Positions 1-8,505 are shown, numbered from the stretch's first letter. The stretch: 64,000 bases of DNA from Marinifilum fragile JCM 15579 (GCF_001310955.1 NZ_BAZX01000022.1:1-64000); one strand, 5' to 3'. Program-made: numbers and translations. Notes: generated from the letters alone by a model not told the origin.

Positions 1-91
1 GGTTTGGATTTTAAAATATCCCAACATATTGGTATTGTTAAAGCTGCAATTTTACGGTTAATTTGTGTAATTAATCTAAATAAAAAACAGT

Positions 92-427
92 ATGATATAC
101 AACAGAACGTCTAATGGCTGTTTATTTAAATGTGATTCCTGCAAGTCAATCCATTTGGAATTCAATAATATAAATATCAACTTTCCGAGTAAGGATAAAT
201 ATTATCAGTTTGCAGAATATCTTCAAGATATTAATATTGCGTCGGTGGTAAAGCAGAATGCTCATTCGCCTTATCAAAGAAAAATTGTAATCCCTATTGG
301 GAGTGGTAGCTGTAATTTCATGTTGCACTCTGGTGAATTAGAAGATTTAAAAAGACTTTGTCTATTACAGCTCGATACAAATATTATCAACATGTCGAAA
401 CTTGAGATTGATTTTAGTCTAAACTAA
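92..427 (+). CDS. DUF6686-like small conserved protein
   Basis: A 111-residue protein with an early CxxC pair (KCDSCKSIHLEF, residues 14-25) and a basic central strand. The pattern (an N-terminal FxCxxC followed by HLEF, then a GS..NF.LH segment near residues 70-80) fits the DUF6686 family, small cytosolic proteins common in Bacteroidota with no known function. The two cysteines could bind a metal, but no second pair is obvious. No operon partner is clear. The bases before it (1-91) hold no supported gene. Confidence 0.6.
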   Translation: MIYNRTSNGCLFKCDSCKSIHLEFNNININFPSKDKYYQFAEYLQDINIASVVKQNAHSPYQRKIVIPIGSGSCNFMLHSGELEDLKRLCLLQLDTNIINMSKLEIDFSLN

Positions 428-474
428 ATAATGTTTCCTACTTTTGTTTCTCATTTATTAAATACCTCAAATTG

Positions 475-825
475 ATGAAGAACATTACAGGACGTTGGTC
501 GTTTAACGAAGATTTTGGATTTGGTACCGATGAAGGTTTTGCCGAATTTACCCAAGAAGGAGAGAAGCTTACCGGGATTGTAGTTTATACCGAACGAATA
601 GAAGGAGAAACTCCTTTTCGTGTTCAGCAAGATGTGGAAGGAAGTTTCGATGGCGCCAACTTTAGCGTAACAGGTACAAATGTGGAGCTTTTAGATTGTG
701 AAAAGCAGTTTGAATATCATTTGGATACCTGGGAAGGCATCTTGAATTCTCAAGACCAAATTGTAGGTCACAGCTACGATCATCACGAGTGCTATGGTGT
801 TTTTGTGATGAAGCCAATTGACTAA
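475..825 (+). CDS. hypothetical protein, beta-rich, 116 aa
   Basis: Not recognised. The ATG at 475 (MKNITGRWSFNEDFGFGTDEG) is preferred over an in-frame TTG three bases earlier. The sequence is acidic, lacks a signal peptide or membrane segment, and alternates polar and hydrophobic residues in a way that suggests a small beta-barrel or sandwich (GRWSF, GEKLTGIVVY, VEGSFDGANFSVTGTN). The ending CYGVFVMKP resembles closing strands of lipocalin-like or DUF-type ligand folds, but that is only a guess. It stands alone, 48 bases after the preceding gene. Confidence 0.6.
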   Translation: MKNITGRWSFNEDFGFGTDEGFAEFTQEGEKLTGIVVYTERIEGETPFRVQQDVEGSFDGANFSVTGTNVELLDCEKQFEYHLDTWEGILNSQDQIVGHSYDHHECYGVFVMKPID

Positions 826-928
826 TTAAAGTGAATTTTTTCATAAAAAATCTTCGTTTGAAAATCAGTGTGTTGTGGCTGAATCTTCCATTTTCAAAGG
901 GTTTGGCGAGATTTTTTAGCCAAAAGAA

Positions 929-960
929 TTTTGTGGGAAAAGAAAAAATACTCATATTTG
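929..960 (+). promoter_or_regulatory. promoter of tRNA-Leu copy 1
   Basis: TTTTG at 929-933, a 19-base spacer, then CATATTTG at 953-960 (7 of 8 to the Bacteroidota -7 box TAnnTTTG). The tRNA starts 20 bases further on. The second tRNA-Leu copy has the same boxes with the same 19-base spacing, which supports the call. Confidence 0.7.
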
Positions 961-979
961 CACCGCAATCAAACGCAAG

Positions 980-1061
980 GCGGATGTGGCGTAATTGGTA
1001 GCCGCGCTAGACTTAGGATCTAGTGCCTTCGGGCGTGGGGGTTCGAGTCCCTTCATCCGCA
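980..1061 (+). tRNA. tRNA-Leu (anticodon UAG), copy 1
   Basis: The acceptor stem GCGGATG (980-986) pairs with CATCCGC (1054-1060), with discriminator A at 1061. The anticodon stem CTAGA/TCTAG encloses loop CTTAGGA, giving anticodon TAG (Leu, CUA codons). The variable arm TGCCTTCGGGCG is the long class II type expected of tRNA-Leu, and the T-arm GGTTCGAGTCC is canonical. CCA is not encoded. It is identical to the copy at 8415-8496. Confidence 0.97.
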
Positions 1062-1070
1062 CTCGAACGA

Positions 1071-1099
1071 AAAGGATCAACGAAAGTTGGTCCTTTTTT
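1071..1099 (+). terminator. intrinsic terminator of tRNA-Leu copy 1
   Basis: AAAGGATCAAC (1071-1081) pairs with GTTGGTCCTTT (1086-1096) around a GAAA loop, with one internal wobble, followed by a T-run. Confidence 0.85.
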
Positions 1100-1527
1100 G
1101 TTTTCTGAAAGTCTTGAAAAGTTTGAATGGTGAAAAGTGGAAAAGTTGTAAAATTGAAAAGTCAATGCGATAAAACACTTTCATGTAATTCGCTATTCAC
1201 TTTCACACATAACAAAACCACCAAGTATGAAAAACTTTCATTACTGGGCGTTTTCCCTTGAATCATGAATGTTTTTATATCCATGATTCCGCTGTGATGT
1301 TTCAGGCTGCTTTATATACTTGATAAGCGTGTAAAGAAAAGTTCACAAATTGATTTTGTAAATACGGCATTTACACCGTATCTACAAATATAATTTACAG
1401 CTAAGCATCAGTTTAAAAACAGGCTTTTTTTTATTCTATCCCTACATCCCCTAAAAAGGACTTTTTCTTGTACTCTTTTTATAGCTTGCTGCTCACTATT
1501 AATTGATAATTGTTCATTGCTCCCTGA
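1100..1527. other. 428-base intergenic stretch, nothing assigned
   Basis: Degenerate AT-rich sequence with several loose GAAAAGT-type repeats near 1115-1165. No credible ORF, RNA gene or terminator was seen. A minus-strand TATATTTG box (complement of 1385-1392) lacks a matching upstream TTG and is not called a promoter. Confidence 0.4.
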
Positions 1528-2151
1528 TTAGCTCATTAATCGAAATATGGCAATCGCAAATATATAGAATCGCAGAAAGCGGAATAATCCATAGAACAAG
1601 TACTTTTTAAAGCTAAATCGGATAATTCCAGAAGCAATACTTACAATGGAGAATGGGATTGGCAGTAATGCTCCTACAATAATCAGAAAACCGCCCCATT
1701 TTCTAATATTTTGAATGTGCTTGCCTATTTTTACTTCAATCCAGTTTTTCAGACTTGGAATGCGCAAAACCAATCGTCCAATGCCATAGGAAACACAACC
1801 ACCCAAATAGGATAGAAGCGCCAATATCGACAGGTAAACAATTGGGCTAGGAAGGGTTTTAACCCATGCAATAAACAGTTCTGGTGGAATTAATCCAAGT
1901 AAAGATTCTGAAACAAAGAATACGCTTAAAAGGCCAATGGTAGGCAAATCCTTAGTAGTTGTATAGAAGAGGTTCTCAAAATCGAGTACATAGTATTCCA
2001 GAAAGAACAACAATCCCACAATCAGAAGTAATGGAAGAATTGCTTTCTTAAGATTTGAAATGATAAAATTATAAAATCCAGTATATGAATAGTACTGGTG
2101 TAAGAGCACAAGTCTTGGTTTACGGCTCTTTTTGCTTGGTTGTAATTTCAT
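1528..2151 (-). CDS. VTT/DedA-like small membrane protein (YqaA-type)
   Basis: A 207-residue integral membrane protein. Hydrophobic helices are visible at about residues 36-56, 68-90, 103-125, 150-175 and 185-205. The segment GALLPIPFSIVSIASGI near residues 160-176, together with the LLSYLGGCVSYGIGRLV helix, matches the VTT (SNARE-associated, DedA) fold seen in short YqaA-family proteins. DedA proteins affect lipid carrier or phospholipid translocation, but the role of this short branch is not settled. The N-terminus is basic (KKSRKPR). It is monocistronic. Confidence 0.7.
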   Translation of the reverse strand: MKLQPSKKSRKPRLVLLHQYYSYTGFYNFIISNLKKAILPLLLIVGLLFFLEYYVLDFENLFYTTTKDLPTIGLLSVFFVSESLLGLIPPELFIAWVKTLPSPIVYLSILALLSYLGGCVSYGIGRLVLRIPSLKNWIEVKIGKHIQNIRKWGGFLIIVGALLPIPFSIVSIASGIIRFSFKKYLFYGLFRFLRFYIFAIAIFRLMS

Positions 2152-2264
2152 AAAACAACTGTAATTCTTGCACCGAATGCAAGAGATCTAAAAATTAAAC
2201 ATGAACTACCTAACTCATTGAATTGATGAGCTATAAATGGCAATAAATAAGATGAAGCGCTGGT

Positions 2265-2579
2265 TTACACCTGAGGTGGCGGTGTAATTAATCGAAAGAC
2301 TTTGGTGCTGGATTTTTGACACTCATATAAATGTTCCTGAAGAATTACATTCGCAAAGAAAGTAAAATTACATCTCGAAAACTCATCAAACTCTTCGGTG
2401 TCCATCTCTTCATAATCAGAAGATGTATCTTGTAAATCGGAACAATTTTCCATGCTAAAAGAAAAAGAAGTCTCCTGCTGAATATCAATTGAATTCAGCA
2501 TGGTAGCCAATACTACTAGTAAACTAACTAGCATAACAAATATTGATTTCTCTTTCATTTTCGATAACATGATAGGCAA
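2265..2579 (-). CDS. hypothetical small exported or membrane-anchored protein
   Basis: Not recognised. It is 104 residues with an N-terminal hydrophobic stretch (IFVMLVSLLVVLATML, about residues 13-28) after a Lys-rich start, then an acidic middle (SSDYEEMDTEEFDEF) and a C-terminus ending TPPPQV. The true start may be Met-8 (MKEKSIF), which would give a better signal/anchor. Three cysteines lie in the mature part. Nothing in the surroundings indicates a job. Confidence 0.45.
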   Translation of the reverse strand: MPIMLSKMKEKSIFVMLVSLLVVLATMLNSIDIQQETSFSFSMENCSDLQDTSSDYEEMDTEEFDEFSRCNFTFFANVILQEHLYECQKSSTKVFRLITPPPQV

Positions 2580-2638
2580 AAGTATTAAAAATAGATATAC
2601 AACAAGCTGTTTGAGAACGAAAATTATGAAACTTTAAC

Positions 2639-2657
2639 AAGTAGGGAAAGCCCCCAT
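2639..2657 (+). promoter_or_regulatory. candidate operator, AAGTAGGG-N4-CCCC-CAT motif, copy 1
   Basis: AAGTAGGGAAAGCCCCCAT lies about 45 bases upstream of the -7 box for the universal-stress gene pair. The first 11 bases are identical to a motif at 6718-6735 upstream of nhaA, and both contain a GGG-N4-CCC dyad. A NarL/LuxR-type response regulator is encoded between the two sites. Confidence 0.45.
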
Positions 2658-2700
2658 ACGATTTAGGATTACGCCTGTTTCGCAGCTTTGCACACCGTCA

Positions 2701-2708
2701 TATCTTTG
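2701..2708 (+). promoter_or_regulatory. -7 box TATCTTTG of the universal-stress operon
   Basis: An exact TAnnTTTG. The matching upstream element is weak (GTTTC at 2677-2681, 19-base spacing). The box overlaps an in-frame GTG at 2708, which argues that translation begins further downstream, at the ATG codons at 2726/2729. Confidence 0.55.
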
Positions 2709-2725
2709 TGTCAAAACAGAATGCG

Positions 2726-3529
2726 ATGATGAACAGGAACCATAACAACAAAATATTGATACTGGCAGATTTCTCAGAAGGAAATCATTCTGCAATAGAT
2801 TTTGCTATGAAATATCTTTACAATAAAGGTTCAAAGATATATTTTATTCAAACATGGCAAAAACCGTCATATGGAGCATCAATGGTAAGAGATTTGGCTC
2901 CTATCTTAAAAGATATTTCTGATCGGGAATTAAAAGCTTTAAAAGCAGATGCAGTCAAGAATTATCATTTGGATGCTGCAGATATAGAGTTGTTATCATA
3001 CGAAGGTGAATTGACTGATTTTTTTAATACTGAAATGTATAAACAGTATTCCTGGCAGGTGGTGTTTGCTTTAAATGATTTTTACAATGATTTACAGCGC
3101 AATCCGAGGTTTAAAAACATTCTTACTTCGGTTAAACAACCGCTTTATGTGTTACAAAATTGTAAGTCAGCAGGAAGTGTAAAGAGTATTTGTATCAGCA
3201 ATTCGAATTCAGAAATTTCGGAAGCGATTCTTGGTCCATTGCAAAAAATCTGCATGACTCAGAAATGCGATGTTCATGTAGGTTTAAGTATAAATGACAT
3301 TTCGATTCATGATAAGGCAAATTTGGTGAAAGCGTATTCATCAGCTTGTTCTAATGCCTCTGTAAGGTTCGAAAATCTTTCAAAAGATCATAAACTGGAA
3401 CTAAACAGAAATGATTGTGTGTTATGGATATATAATGATAAGAAAGTAAAGTGCGAAGAGAAAAATCTTATTAGCTATTTCGATAAGTGGTTTGTTAAGA
3501 GTAAGGGAATAACTGTTGATAACTTTTAA
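2726..3529 (+). CDS. universal stress protein-like protein (divergent)
   Basis: About 267 residues. The N-terminal half begins NKILILADFSEGNHSAIDFAMKYL, the beta1-loop-alpha1 of a UspA fold, and continues with IYFIQTW and an acidic helical segment. The second half (VKSICISNSNSEISEAIL) looks like a degenerate second Usp domain. The ATP-binding GxxGxxxxGS signature is absent, so nucleotide binding is doubtful. The ATG at 2726 (or 2729) is chosen because an upstream GTG sits inside the -7 box. It is followed after 12 bases by a second Usp gene, so the two are probably co-transcribed. UspA proteins respond to stress or energy limitation; the target here is unknown. Confidence 0.7.
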   Translation: MMNRNHNNKILILADFSEGNHSAIDFAMKYLYNKGSKIYFIQTWQKPSYGASMVRDLAPILKDISDRELKALKADAVKNYHLDAADIELLSYEGELTDFFNTEMYKQYSWQVVFALNDFYNDLQRNPRFKNILTSVKQPLYVLQNCKSAGSVKSICISNSNSEISEAILGPLQKICMTQKCDVHVGLSINDISIHDKANLVKAYSSACSNASVRFENLSKDHKLELNRNDCVLWIYNDKKVKCEEKNLISYFDKWFVKSKGITVDNF

Positions 3530-3541
3530 AAGTGGGTGAGG

Positions 3542-4480
3542 ATGAAAGCAAATAGATTCAATCGGATATTGGTGCCAGTAAGTTTAGCTGTTGAAAGTAC
3601 TACAGCTTTTAAACAAGCTTTGTTTTTTAGGAAACAGTTTGGAGCTGAAATTACATTGTTGCACGTGGTTCAGAAGGTGGGAGGTTTATCTAATGTATTT
3701 CAGCCAAGTCTAAAAAACAGCCTTCAGGGAAGAGGAATGGTGCGCTTAATACGCTTTGCAAAAACGCATTTTAGGGGAAGAATACCAGAAGATGTGAATC
3801 TTAGAGTTGAAGTGGGTAATCATGTACAAATAATCAAAAGTATAATAGATTCCGAATCTTTCAATTTGGTCATTTTAAACAGAAGCAACCGAATTGATGG
3901 TTTGGCCGAAAGATACAATAGCAATAGTGTAAACCAGATTATACGAGCGTCGAGATGTCCGATTATGAGCGTAAATGACAGGTGGACAGGAAGTGGCATT
4001 AGAAATGTGTTGGTTCCGGTAGATACTTCAAGACAATCGCGAGATTTGGTGAACTGGTCGATACTGCTGGGAAAAACATTCAATGCGAAAATAAAATTGC
4101 TTGCTGCATTAACCGTTAATATTGAGCTTAAAAGAAGTTTAGCTTATAAGAAAACCCAAATTATGCAGCACCTGATCGAGAATGAAGGGGTAAAGTGTTC
4201 GGTGGAAGTTGTGGAGAAAGAAAGCAATACCAGGAGTGATGTTTTGATTGAATCTGCAAAAAAAACACAAGCCGATTTACTATTGGTTCAGGGTTTTCAG
4301 GATTTAATGTTTAGCAATTCACCAAGCGAAAGACTATTGAGTGATTTCTTACAGAGTTCAAGCCGACCAATTTTTAGTCTGGGAGTAAAAGATGAAGGAT
4401 TTGTTTCCAATTTGCTAATGATGAACAGCAAGCAAGTGGTTCTCTCAGATAGAATATCAAATAAAGCATTTAAGTGGTAG
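3542..4480 (+). CDS. tandem-domain universal stress protein
   Basis: 312 residues with two UspA domains in tandem. Domain 1 spans about residues 5-150 (NRILVPVSLAVESTTAFKQA, then LVILNRSN and CPIMSVND). Domain 2 spans about 155-290 (IRNVLVPVDTSRQSRDLVNW, then ADLLLVQG and SSRPIFSLG). The strict GxxGx9GS nucleotide-binding motif is not conserved. The ATG at 3542 is preferred to a GTG two codons earlier. It is the second gene of a Usp pair, just upstream of a sensor kinase and response regulator, which suggests control by that system. Confidence 0.8.
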   Translation: MKANRFNRILVPVSLAVESTTAFKQALFFRKQFGAEITLLHVVQKVGGLSNVFQPSLKNSLQGRGMVRLIRFAKTHFRGRIPEDVNLRVEVGNHVQIIKSIIDSESFNLVILNRSNRIDGLAERYNSNSVNQIIRASRCPIMSVNDRWTGSGIRNVLVPVDTSRQSRDLVNWSILLGKTFNAKIKLLAALTVNIELKRSLAYKKTQIMQHLIENEGVKCSVEVVEKESNTRSDVLIESAKKTQADLLLVQGFQDLMFSNSPSERLLSDFLQSSSRPIFSLGVKDEGFVSNLLMMNSKQVVLSDRISNKAFKW

Positions 4481-4513
4481 TTACAAATATACATTCACAA
4501 ACCAACCAAAGCA

Positions 4514-4644
4514 GATCAGAAAGGAAAATCATAAATTATAATTGATTATTAGGGGATATACGAATGATTTTCTTCGGAAAGCTTCCAATAGGGCATTGAG
4601 ATAGTGAAACCATAGTTAGTTTTTGGAAGCTTTCCTTTCTGATC
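4514..4644 (+). repeat. nested, mutually exclusive inverted repeats
   Basis: GGAAAGCTTCCAA (4576-4588) is perfectly complementary to TTGGAAGCTTTCC (4623-4635). GATCAGAAAGGAAA (4514-4527) is perfectly complementary to TTTCCTTTCTGATC (4631-4644). The two 3' arms overlap at 4631-4635, so the helices compete. It lies between the Usp pair and the kinase gene and could act as a terminator, an attenuator or a decayed repeat. There is no T-run. Confidence 0.55.
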
Positions 4645-4742
4645 ACTTGGATTAAAATGTGACGATAACTTCTTGCCAACTATTTATTACAATAAAATAT
4701 TTAGTAGATTTGACTTAAATGTAATTCTGGATATATTTTTCA

Positions 4743-5995
4743 ATGAATAGAAGGTTTTTTGTAAAGCAAAAGATTGCCCTGATTTTAATAGGTTTCAGTC
4801 TTATTGCCATAGCTGCTATTTTATATATTTTAGATCGTAGCTCTGATCTGGATAATGAGCATATTGCATTGGTTGAAAATTCAGAAAAGATTGAAACAAG
4901 GTATATGATATTCGAATCAAGTATGGCGATTACCAGGAGGACACAAATTCTACAATATCCTTCGCTATCGATTCTCTATTTGCCAAAGTCTATCAGAATA
5001 TCGAAAATATTCAAATTATTGCTTCCAAAAAATTTGAATTCAACACAAGCGAGAATAGCAATTTCATGATTGCACTAATGGAAGTAAAGAGTTCAATTCT
5101 TGATTTTGATTCAATAGTTAGAAATGATCAGGTTCCATCGCAAGGTAAAAATCTTAAACAAAGTGTTAGTGCGTTTACAAAAACTTTCGCAAATTACGAG
5201 AAAGCCTTGCACCTTTACATTTATCAAACCAACCAAAAGTTTAAGCGAAATATCTTTTTCCTACTTGCTTTTATACTGATCCTACTTTTAGGTAGTTTGT
5301 TTCTGGTGATTCGTTTAATGAATTCTTTAACCAATGCTCATTTGCAATTGGTACGCAACACGATGACAGTGGAGCAGCGCGAAAGAAAAAGAATCGCCAG
5401 AGAGCTGCATGATGGGCTTGGAGCCTTACTTTCCAGTATCGGATTGTATGGTAAAATGCTTGGAAAAGAGTTAATAGATAACAAAAACTCCCTGGATAAA
5501 GTACGACAAATCAACCAGCTGTCAAAACAAGCGCTTGATACGGTATCTGAAGTTATTAATAACCTGAATCCTTCTGTTTTAAACAGGTACAACCTTCAGG
5601 AATCCCTGCAACGCCTGGTGGATAAAATCAACAATCTTGATAATGTGGATGTTACCTTGCATGTAAATGACTTTAAAGGGCAACCGCTTCAAAGTACACA
5701 AGTGGTGATTTATCGCATATGCAGCGAGTTGATAAATAATACCTTAAAACATGCAAAGGCCACAGATATTCAAATAAAACTATCTGGCGAAAACATTTTG
5801 GTATTACAATACTCCGACAACGGTGTTGGCTTTGATTTAGAGAGGTTGAAAACCATAGATGGAAAAGGCATGGGGTTGCAAAATATTATTGAGCGAGTTG
5901 AATCCATTAATGGAACCTATCAAATACAAACTTCAAAGGATAAAGGGTTTAAGATAAAAATTCAATTTGCACTGAGTAAATCAAATCAAAAATAG
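4743..5995 (+). CDS. NarL-type sensor histidine kinase (HisKA_3), frameshifted
   Basis: Two overlapping frames make one kinase. The first supplies a membrane anchor (IALILIGFSLIAIAAILYIL, residues 11-30) and the start of an extracytoplasmic sensor. The second supplies the rest of the sensor, a second membrane helix (IFFLLAFILILLLGSLFLVI), the HisKA_3 phosphoacceptor RKRIARELHDGLGALLSS, and a HATPase_c domain (SELINNTLKHAKA N-box; YSDNGVGF and GKGMGLQNI G-boxes). Reading the second frame upstream of its ATG gives sensible sequence (DYQEDTNSTISFAIDSLFAK), so a single base is missing around 4893-4925. The response regulator gene follows directly. It probably senses an envelope or redox cue, but the signal is unknown. 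Confidence 0.85.
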
Positions 5996-6649
5996 ATGGA
6001 TAAAATAAGAATAATACTGGTTGACGATCACAAGATATTTAGAGATGGATTTCGTATGCTTCTACAGAGCTTTTCTTTTGTGGAAGTCATCGCCGAAGCT
6101 TCAAATGGAAATGAGTTTCTTTCATTAATTACTGATCAACAGGCCGATATTATTTTTATGGACATCAATATGCCACAGCTTGACGGGGTAGAGGCAAGTC
6201 AGAAAGCTCTTGAAATGTATCCGGATCTAAAGATTATTGCCTTAACCACATTTCTTGATGATGATTATCTTGAACAAATGTTAATGGCTGGTGTTGAAGG
6301 GTATATGCTAAAAAGTGCTGAGATTGAAGAGTTCGAAAAGGCGATTGTGAAGGTATATGAAGGAGGAAATTATTTTTCTGATGAAATTGTAAGTCTATTA
6401 TCGGGTAAGTTGAACATGCTTCGCAAAAAGAAAGAGAAGAAAGATAATTTGCCTGAATTTACAGAAAGAGAAAAAGAAGTATTGGAGCTAATTTGTAAAG
6501 GTTATGCCAACAAGCAAATTGCCGAGGCTACTTTTTTAAGTATTAAAACCATTGAAAAACACAAAAGCAGTTTGTTTCAAAAAACGGGAACCTTTAATAC
6601 TGTTAATTTGGTAATTTATGCATTTAAGCACCAAATCATTAAATTTTAG
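5996..6649 (+). CDS. LuxR/NarL-family response regulator
   Basis: 217 residues. The receiver domain (1-120) has the acidic pair VDDHKIF, the phosphoacceptor Asp in IIFMDINMPQLDG (about residue 55), Thr in ALTTF and Lys in YMLKSA. The C-terminal LuxR helix-turn-helix is clear (FTEREKEVLELICKGYANKQIA, then LSIKTIEKHKSSLFQKTG). It starts one base after the kinase stop codon, forming a two-gene system. Its likely DNA targets include the GGG-N4-CCC motif found upstream of the Usp pair and of nhaA (inference). Confidence 0.92.
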   Translation: MDKIRIILVDDHKIFRDGFRMLLQSFSFVEVIAEASNGNEFLSLITDQQADIIFMDINMPQLDGVEASQKALEMYPDLKIIALTTFLDDDYLEQMLMAGVEGYMLKSAEIEEFEKAIVKVYEGGNYFSDEIVSLLSGKLNMLRKKKEKKDNLPEFTEREKEVLELICKGYANKQIAEATFLSIKTIEKHKSSLFQKTGTFNTVNLVIYAFKHQIIKF

Positions 6650-6673
6650 GCTTAACTATATTTTTTATTATAG

Positions 6674-6697
6674 AACAATTGATTGACCTCAATTGTT
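6674..6697 (+). terminator. weak hairpin after the response regulator
   Basis: AACAATTGA pairs with TCAATTGTT around a six-base loop. Only a short, broken T-rich tract follows, so termination would be weak. Confidence 0.35.
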
Positions 6698-6717
6698 ATT
6701 CTTCCAGATTGGGTGTG

Positions 6718-6735
6718 AAGTAGGGAAAACCCCAT
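6718..6735 (+). promoter_or_regulatory. candidate operator, AAGTAGGG-N4-CCCC-AT motif, copy 2
   Basis: AAGTAGGGAAAACCCCAT, about 137 bases upstream of nhaA. It shares the 11-base core and the CCCC/CAT end with the site at 2639-2657. Both sites flank the two-component system, consistent with a common regulator. Confidence 0.45.
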
Positions 6736-6871
6736 TGTAATTGCCATCTCTGCTTGATATTTTCGCAATCCATTTGATTGGATAACGATATTGTTACAAC
6801 ATTTATATTTTAATCCTGAAAGCTTTTGGGATTAAATACCATTCGGTATTAGTATTAAATTTTAGGGAAAG

Positions 6872-8200
6872 ATGATTCAATTTTTAAAAAAGCAAAAATT
6901 ATTTCATAGGATTAAAGATCCTTTGGTTGAATTCGTACGATTAGAAGCGTTTAGTGGTATTGTTTTAATGTTTTTTACCGTTATGGCTTTGGTATTGGCC
7001 AATTCTGCCATAGGAGAATCTTTTATTGCTTATTGGAGCAATTATTTTGGAGTTCAGTTCGGTGATTGGAGTCTAAAAAAGTCTTTCCTGCATTGGATCA
7101 ATGATGGTTTAATGGCAGTTTTCTTTTTTGTGGTTGGGTTAGAAATCAAAAGAGAACTATTAACCGGTGGATTATCATCGATTAAGAAAGCAAGTTTGCC
7201 AATTTTTGCAGCTATTGGTGGGATGTTAATTCCAGCATTAATATATGTAAGTTTTAATACACAAGGGTCTGGAACACATGGATGGGGAGTGCCAATGGCA
7301 ACAGATATTGCATTTGCGTTAGGTATTCTGATTCTACTGGGCAAACGAATTCCAATTTCGCTTAAATTGTTGCTAACTTCCATAGCTATTGTAGATGATA
7401 TTGGAGCTGTAATAGTAATAGCATTGTATTATACCAGCGAAATAGATTGGATATATTTATTATACGGCGGTGGAATTTATGCCGTGCTATGGTTTTTTAA
7501 TTATCTTAAAATTAGAAATATACCGGTTTACTTGATTTTTGGAGTATTTCTTTGGTATGTACTTTTAAAATCGGGAGTGCATGCTACTTTGGCAGGAATT
7601 CTATTGGCTCTTACAATTCCAGCACGAGCGAGTAAAAATCTATTCGAATTTATTGGTTCAAATCAAGAGTTATTGGAAAACCTGGAAACAAAAATATCTA
7701 AGCTTTCAAAGAAGCCAAACGAGAAATTCATACAGTCTTCAGTTAGTTCTATTGAGAGTATTTGTATAAAAGTGATATCACCACTGCAAAGATTGGAACA
7801 TTCGTTCCATCCATGGGTAGCCTACTTAATTGTTCCTTTGTTTGCATTTGCAAATGCCGGGGTAATAATTGATACAGAATTAACAAGTAGAGTATTTGAA
7901 CCCATATCCATTGGAATTATTGCAGGGCTTTTTGTAGGTAAACCGTTGGGAATATTCCTGTTTTCATGGATTGGAGTTAAAATGAAGTTGGCACAAAAGC
8001 CAAGTGAAATATGTTGGTCACAAATACTTGGGATTGGTTTCCTGGGAGGAATAGGATTTACAATGTCGTTTTTTGTTTCTCAATTGGCATTTACGGATGG
8101 TGAAGTATTGAGTTTGGCAAAATTAGCAGTCTTAATTGCCTCTTTCTTCTCCGGAATAACGGGCTTTTTAATACTAAAGTTATTATCTAAAAATCAATAA
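6872..8200 (+). CDS. nhaA: Na+/H+ antiporter NhaA
   Basis: 442 residues, the usual NhaA length, with about a dozen membrane helices. Family signatures are present: FFFVVGLEIKREL (helix II), GWGVPMATDIAFALGIL (helix IV) and LLLTSIAIVDDIGAVIVIAL, which contains the adjacent aspartates (equivalent to E. coli D163/D164) that bind Na+ and protons. The C-terminal IGFTMSFFVSQLAF helix is also typical. It exports Na+ in exchange for protons, fitting a marine host. It is separated by 222 bases from the two-component system and ends in a strong terminator, so it is monocistronic. Confidence 0.96.
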   Translation: MIQFLKKQKLFHRIKDPLVEFVRLEAFSGIVLMFFTVMALVLANSAIGESFIAYWSNYFGVQFGDWSLKKSFLHWINDGLMAVFFFVVGLEIKRELLTGGLSSIKKASLPIFAAIGGMLIPALIYVSFNTQGSGTHGWGVPMATDIAFALGILILLGKRIPISLKLLLTSIAIVDDIGAVIVIALYYTSEIDWIYLLYGGGIYAVLWFFNYLKIRNIPVYLIFGVFLWYVLLKSGVHATLAGILLALTIPARASKNLFEFIGSNQELLENLETKISKLSKKPNEKFIQSSVSSIESICIKVISPLQRLEHSFHPWVAYLIVPLFAFANAGVIIDTELTSRVFEPISIGIIAGLFVGKPLGIFLFSWIGVKMKLAQKPSEICWSQILGIGFLGGIGFTMSFFVSQLAFTDGEVLSLAKLAVLIASFFSGITGFLILKLLSKNQ

Positions 8201-8232
8201 TAATTTTTTCATAAGTTTTCATTGTTTATATG

Positions 8233-8266
8233 AATAGCCGAAGTTTACACTTCGGCTATTTTTTTT
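8233..8266 (+). terminator. intrinsic terminator of nhaA
   Basis: AATAGCCGAAG (8233-8243) pairs perfectly with CTTCGGCTATT (8250-8260), followed by T8. Confidence 0.92.
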
Positions 8267-8363
8267 GAAAAAATAATGTCATATAATTTACTTGTTTATC
8301 AGGTAGTTTAGTATTGAATAGCCCTAAAATAGGGGAGTGTGGCGATATTTTTTTATCAGAATA

Positions 8364-8395
8364 TTTTGTAGTAAAGAAAAAATCCACCATATTTG
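8364..8395 (+). promoter_or_regulatory. promoter of tRNA-Leu copy 2
   Basis: TTTTG (8364-8368), a 19-base spacer, then CATATTTG (8388-8395). Both boxes and the spacing equal those of the first tRNA-Leu copy, while the spacer sequence differs in part. Confidence 0.7.
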
Positions 8396-8414
8396 CATCG
8401 CAATCAAACGCAAG

Positions 8415-8496
8415 GCGGATGTGGCGTAATTGGTAGCCGCGCTAGACTTAGGATCTAGTGCCTTCGGGCGTGGGGGTTCGAGTCCCTTCATCCGCA
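8415..8496 (+). tRNA. tRNA-Leu (anticodon UAG), copy 2
   Basis: 82 bases, identical to the copy at 980-1061: acceptor GCGGATG/CATCCGC, anticodon TAG in loop CTTAGGA, class II variable arm. About 15 bases of 5' flank and 25 bases of 3' flank, including the terminator, are also nearly identical, so the whole transcription unit is duplicated in direct orientation 7.4 kb apart. Confidence 0.97.
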
Positions 8497-8505
8497 CTCG
8501 AACGA

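Noticed and set aside
1..91. 3' end of a preceding gene
   Set aside because: One frame is open to position 111 but overlaps the DUF6686 start and shows no recognisable protein pattern.
1385..1392. Minus-strand promoter TATATTTG
   Set aside because: There is no upstream TTG at the right spacing and no gene or hairpin downstream before the tRNA terminator.
4743..5069. Short membrane ORF as a separate gene with its stop overlapping the next ATG
   Set aside because: After residue about 60 it is out of frame with the kinase. The downstream frame continues upstream with sensible sensor-domain sequence, so one frameshifted kinase gene is a better explanation. No slippery heptamer suggests programmed frameshifting.
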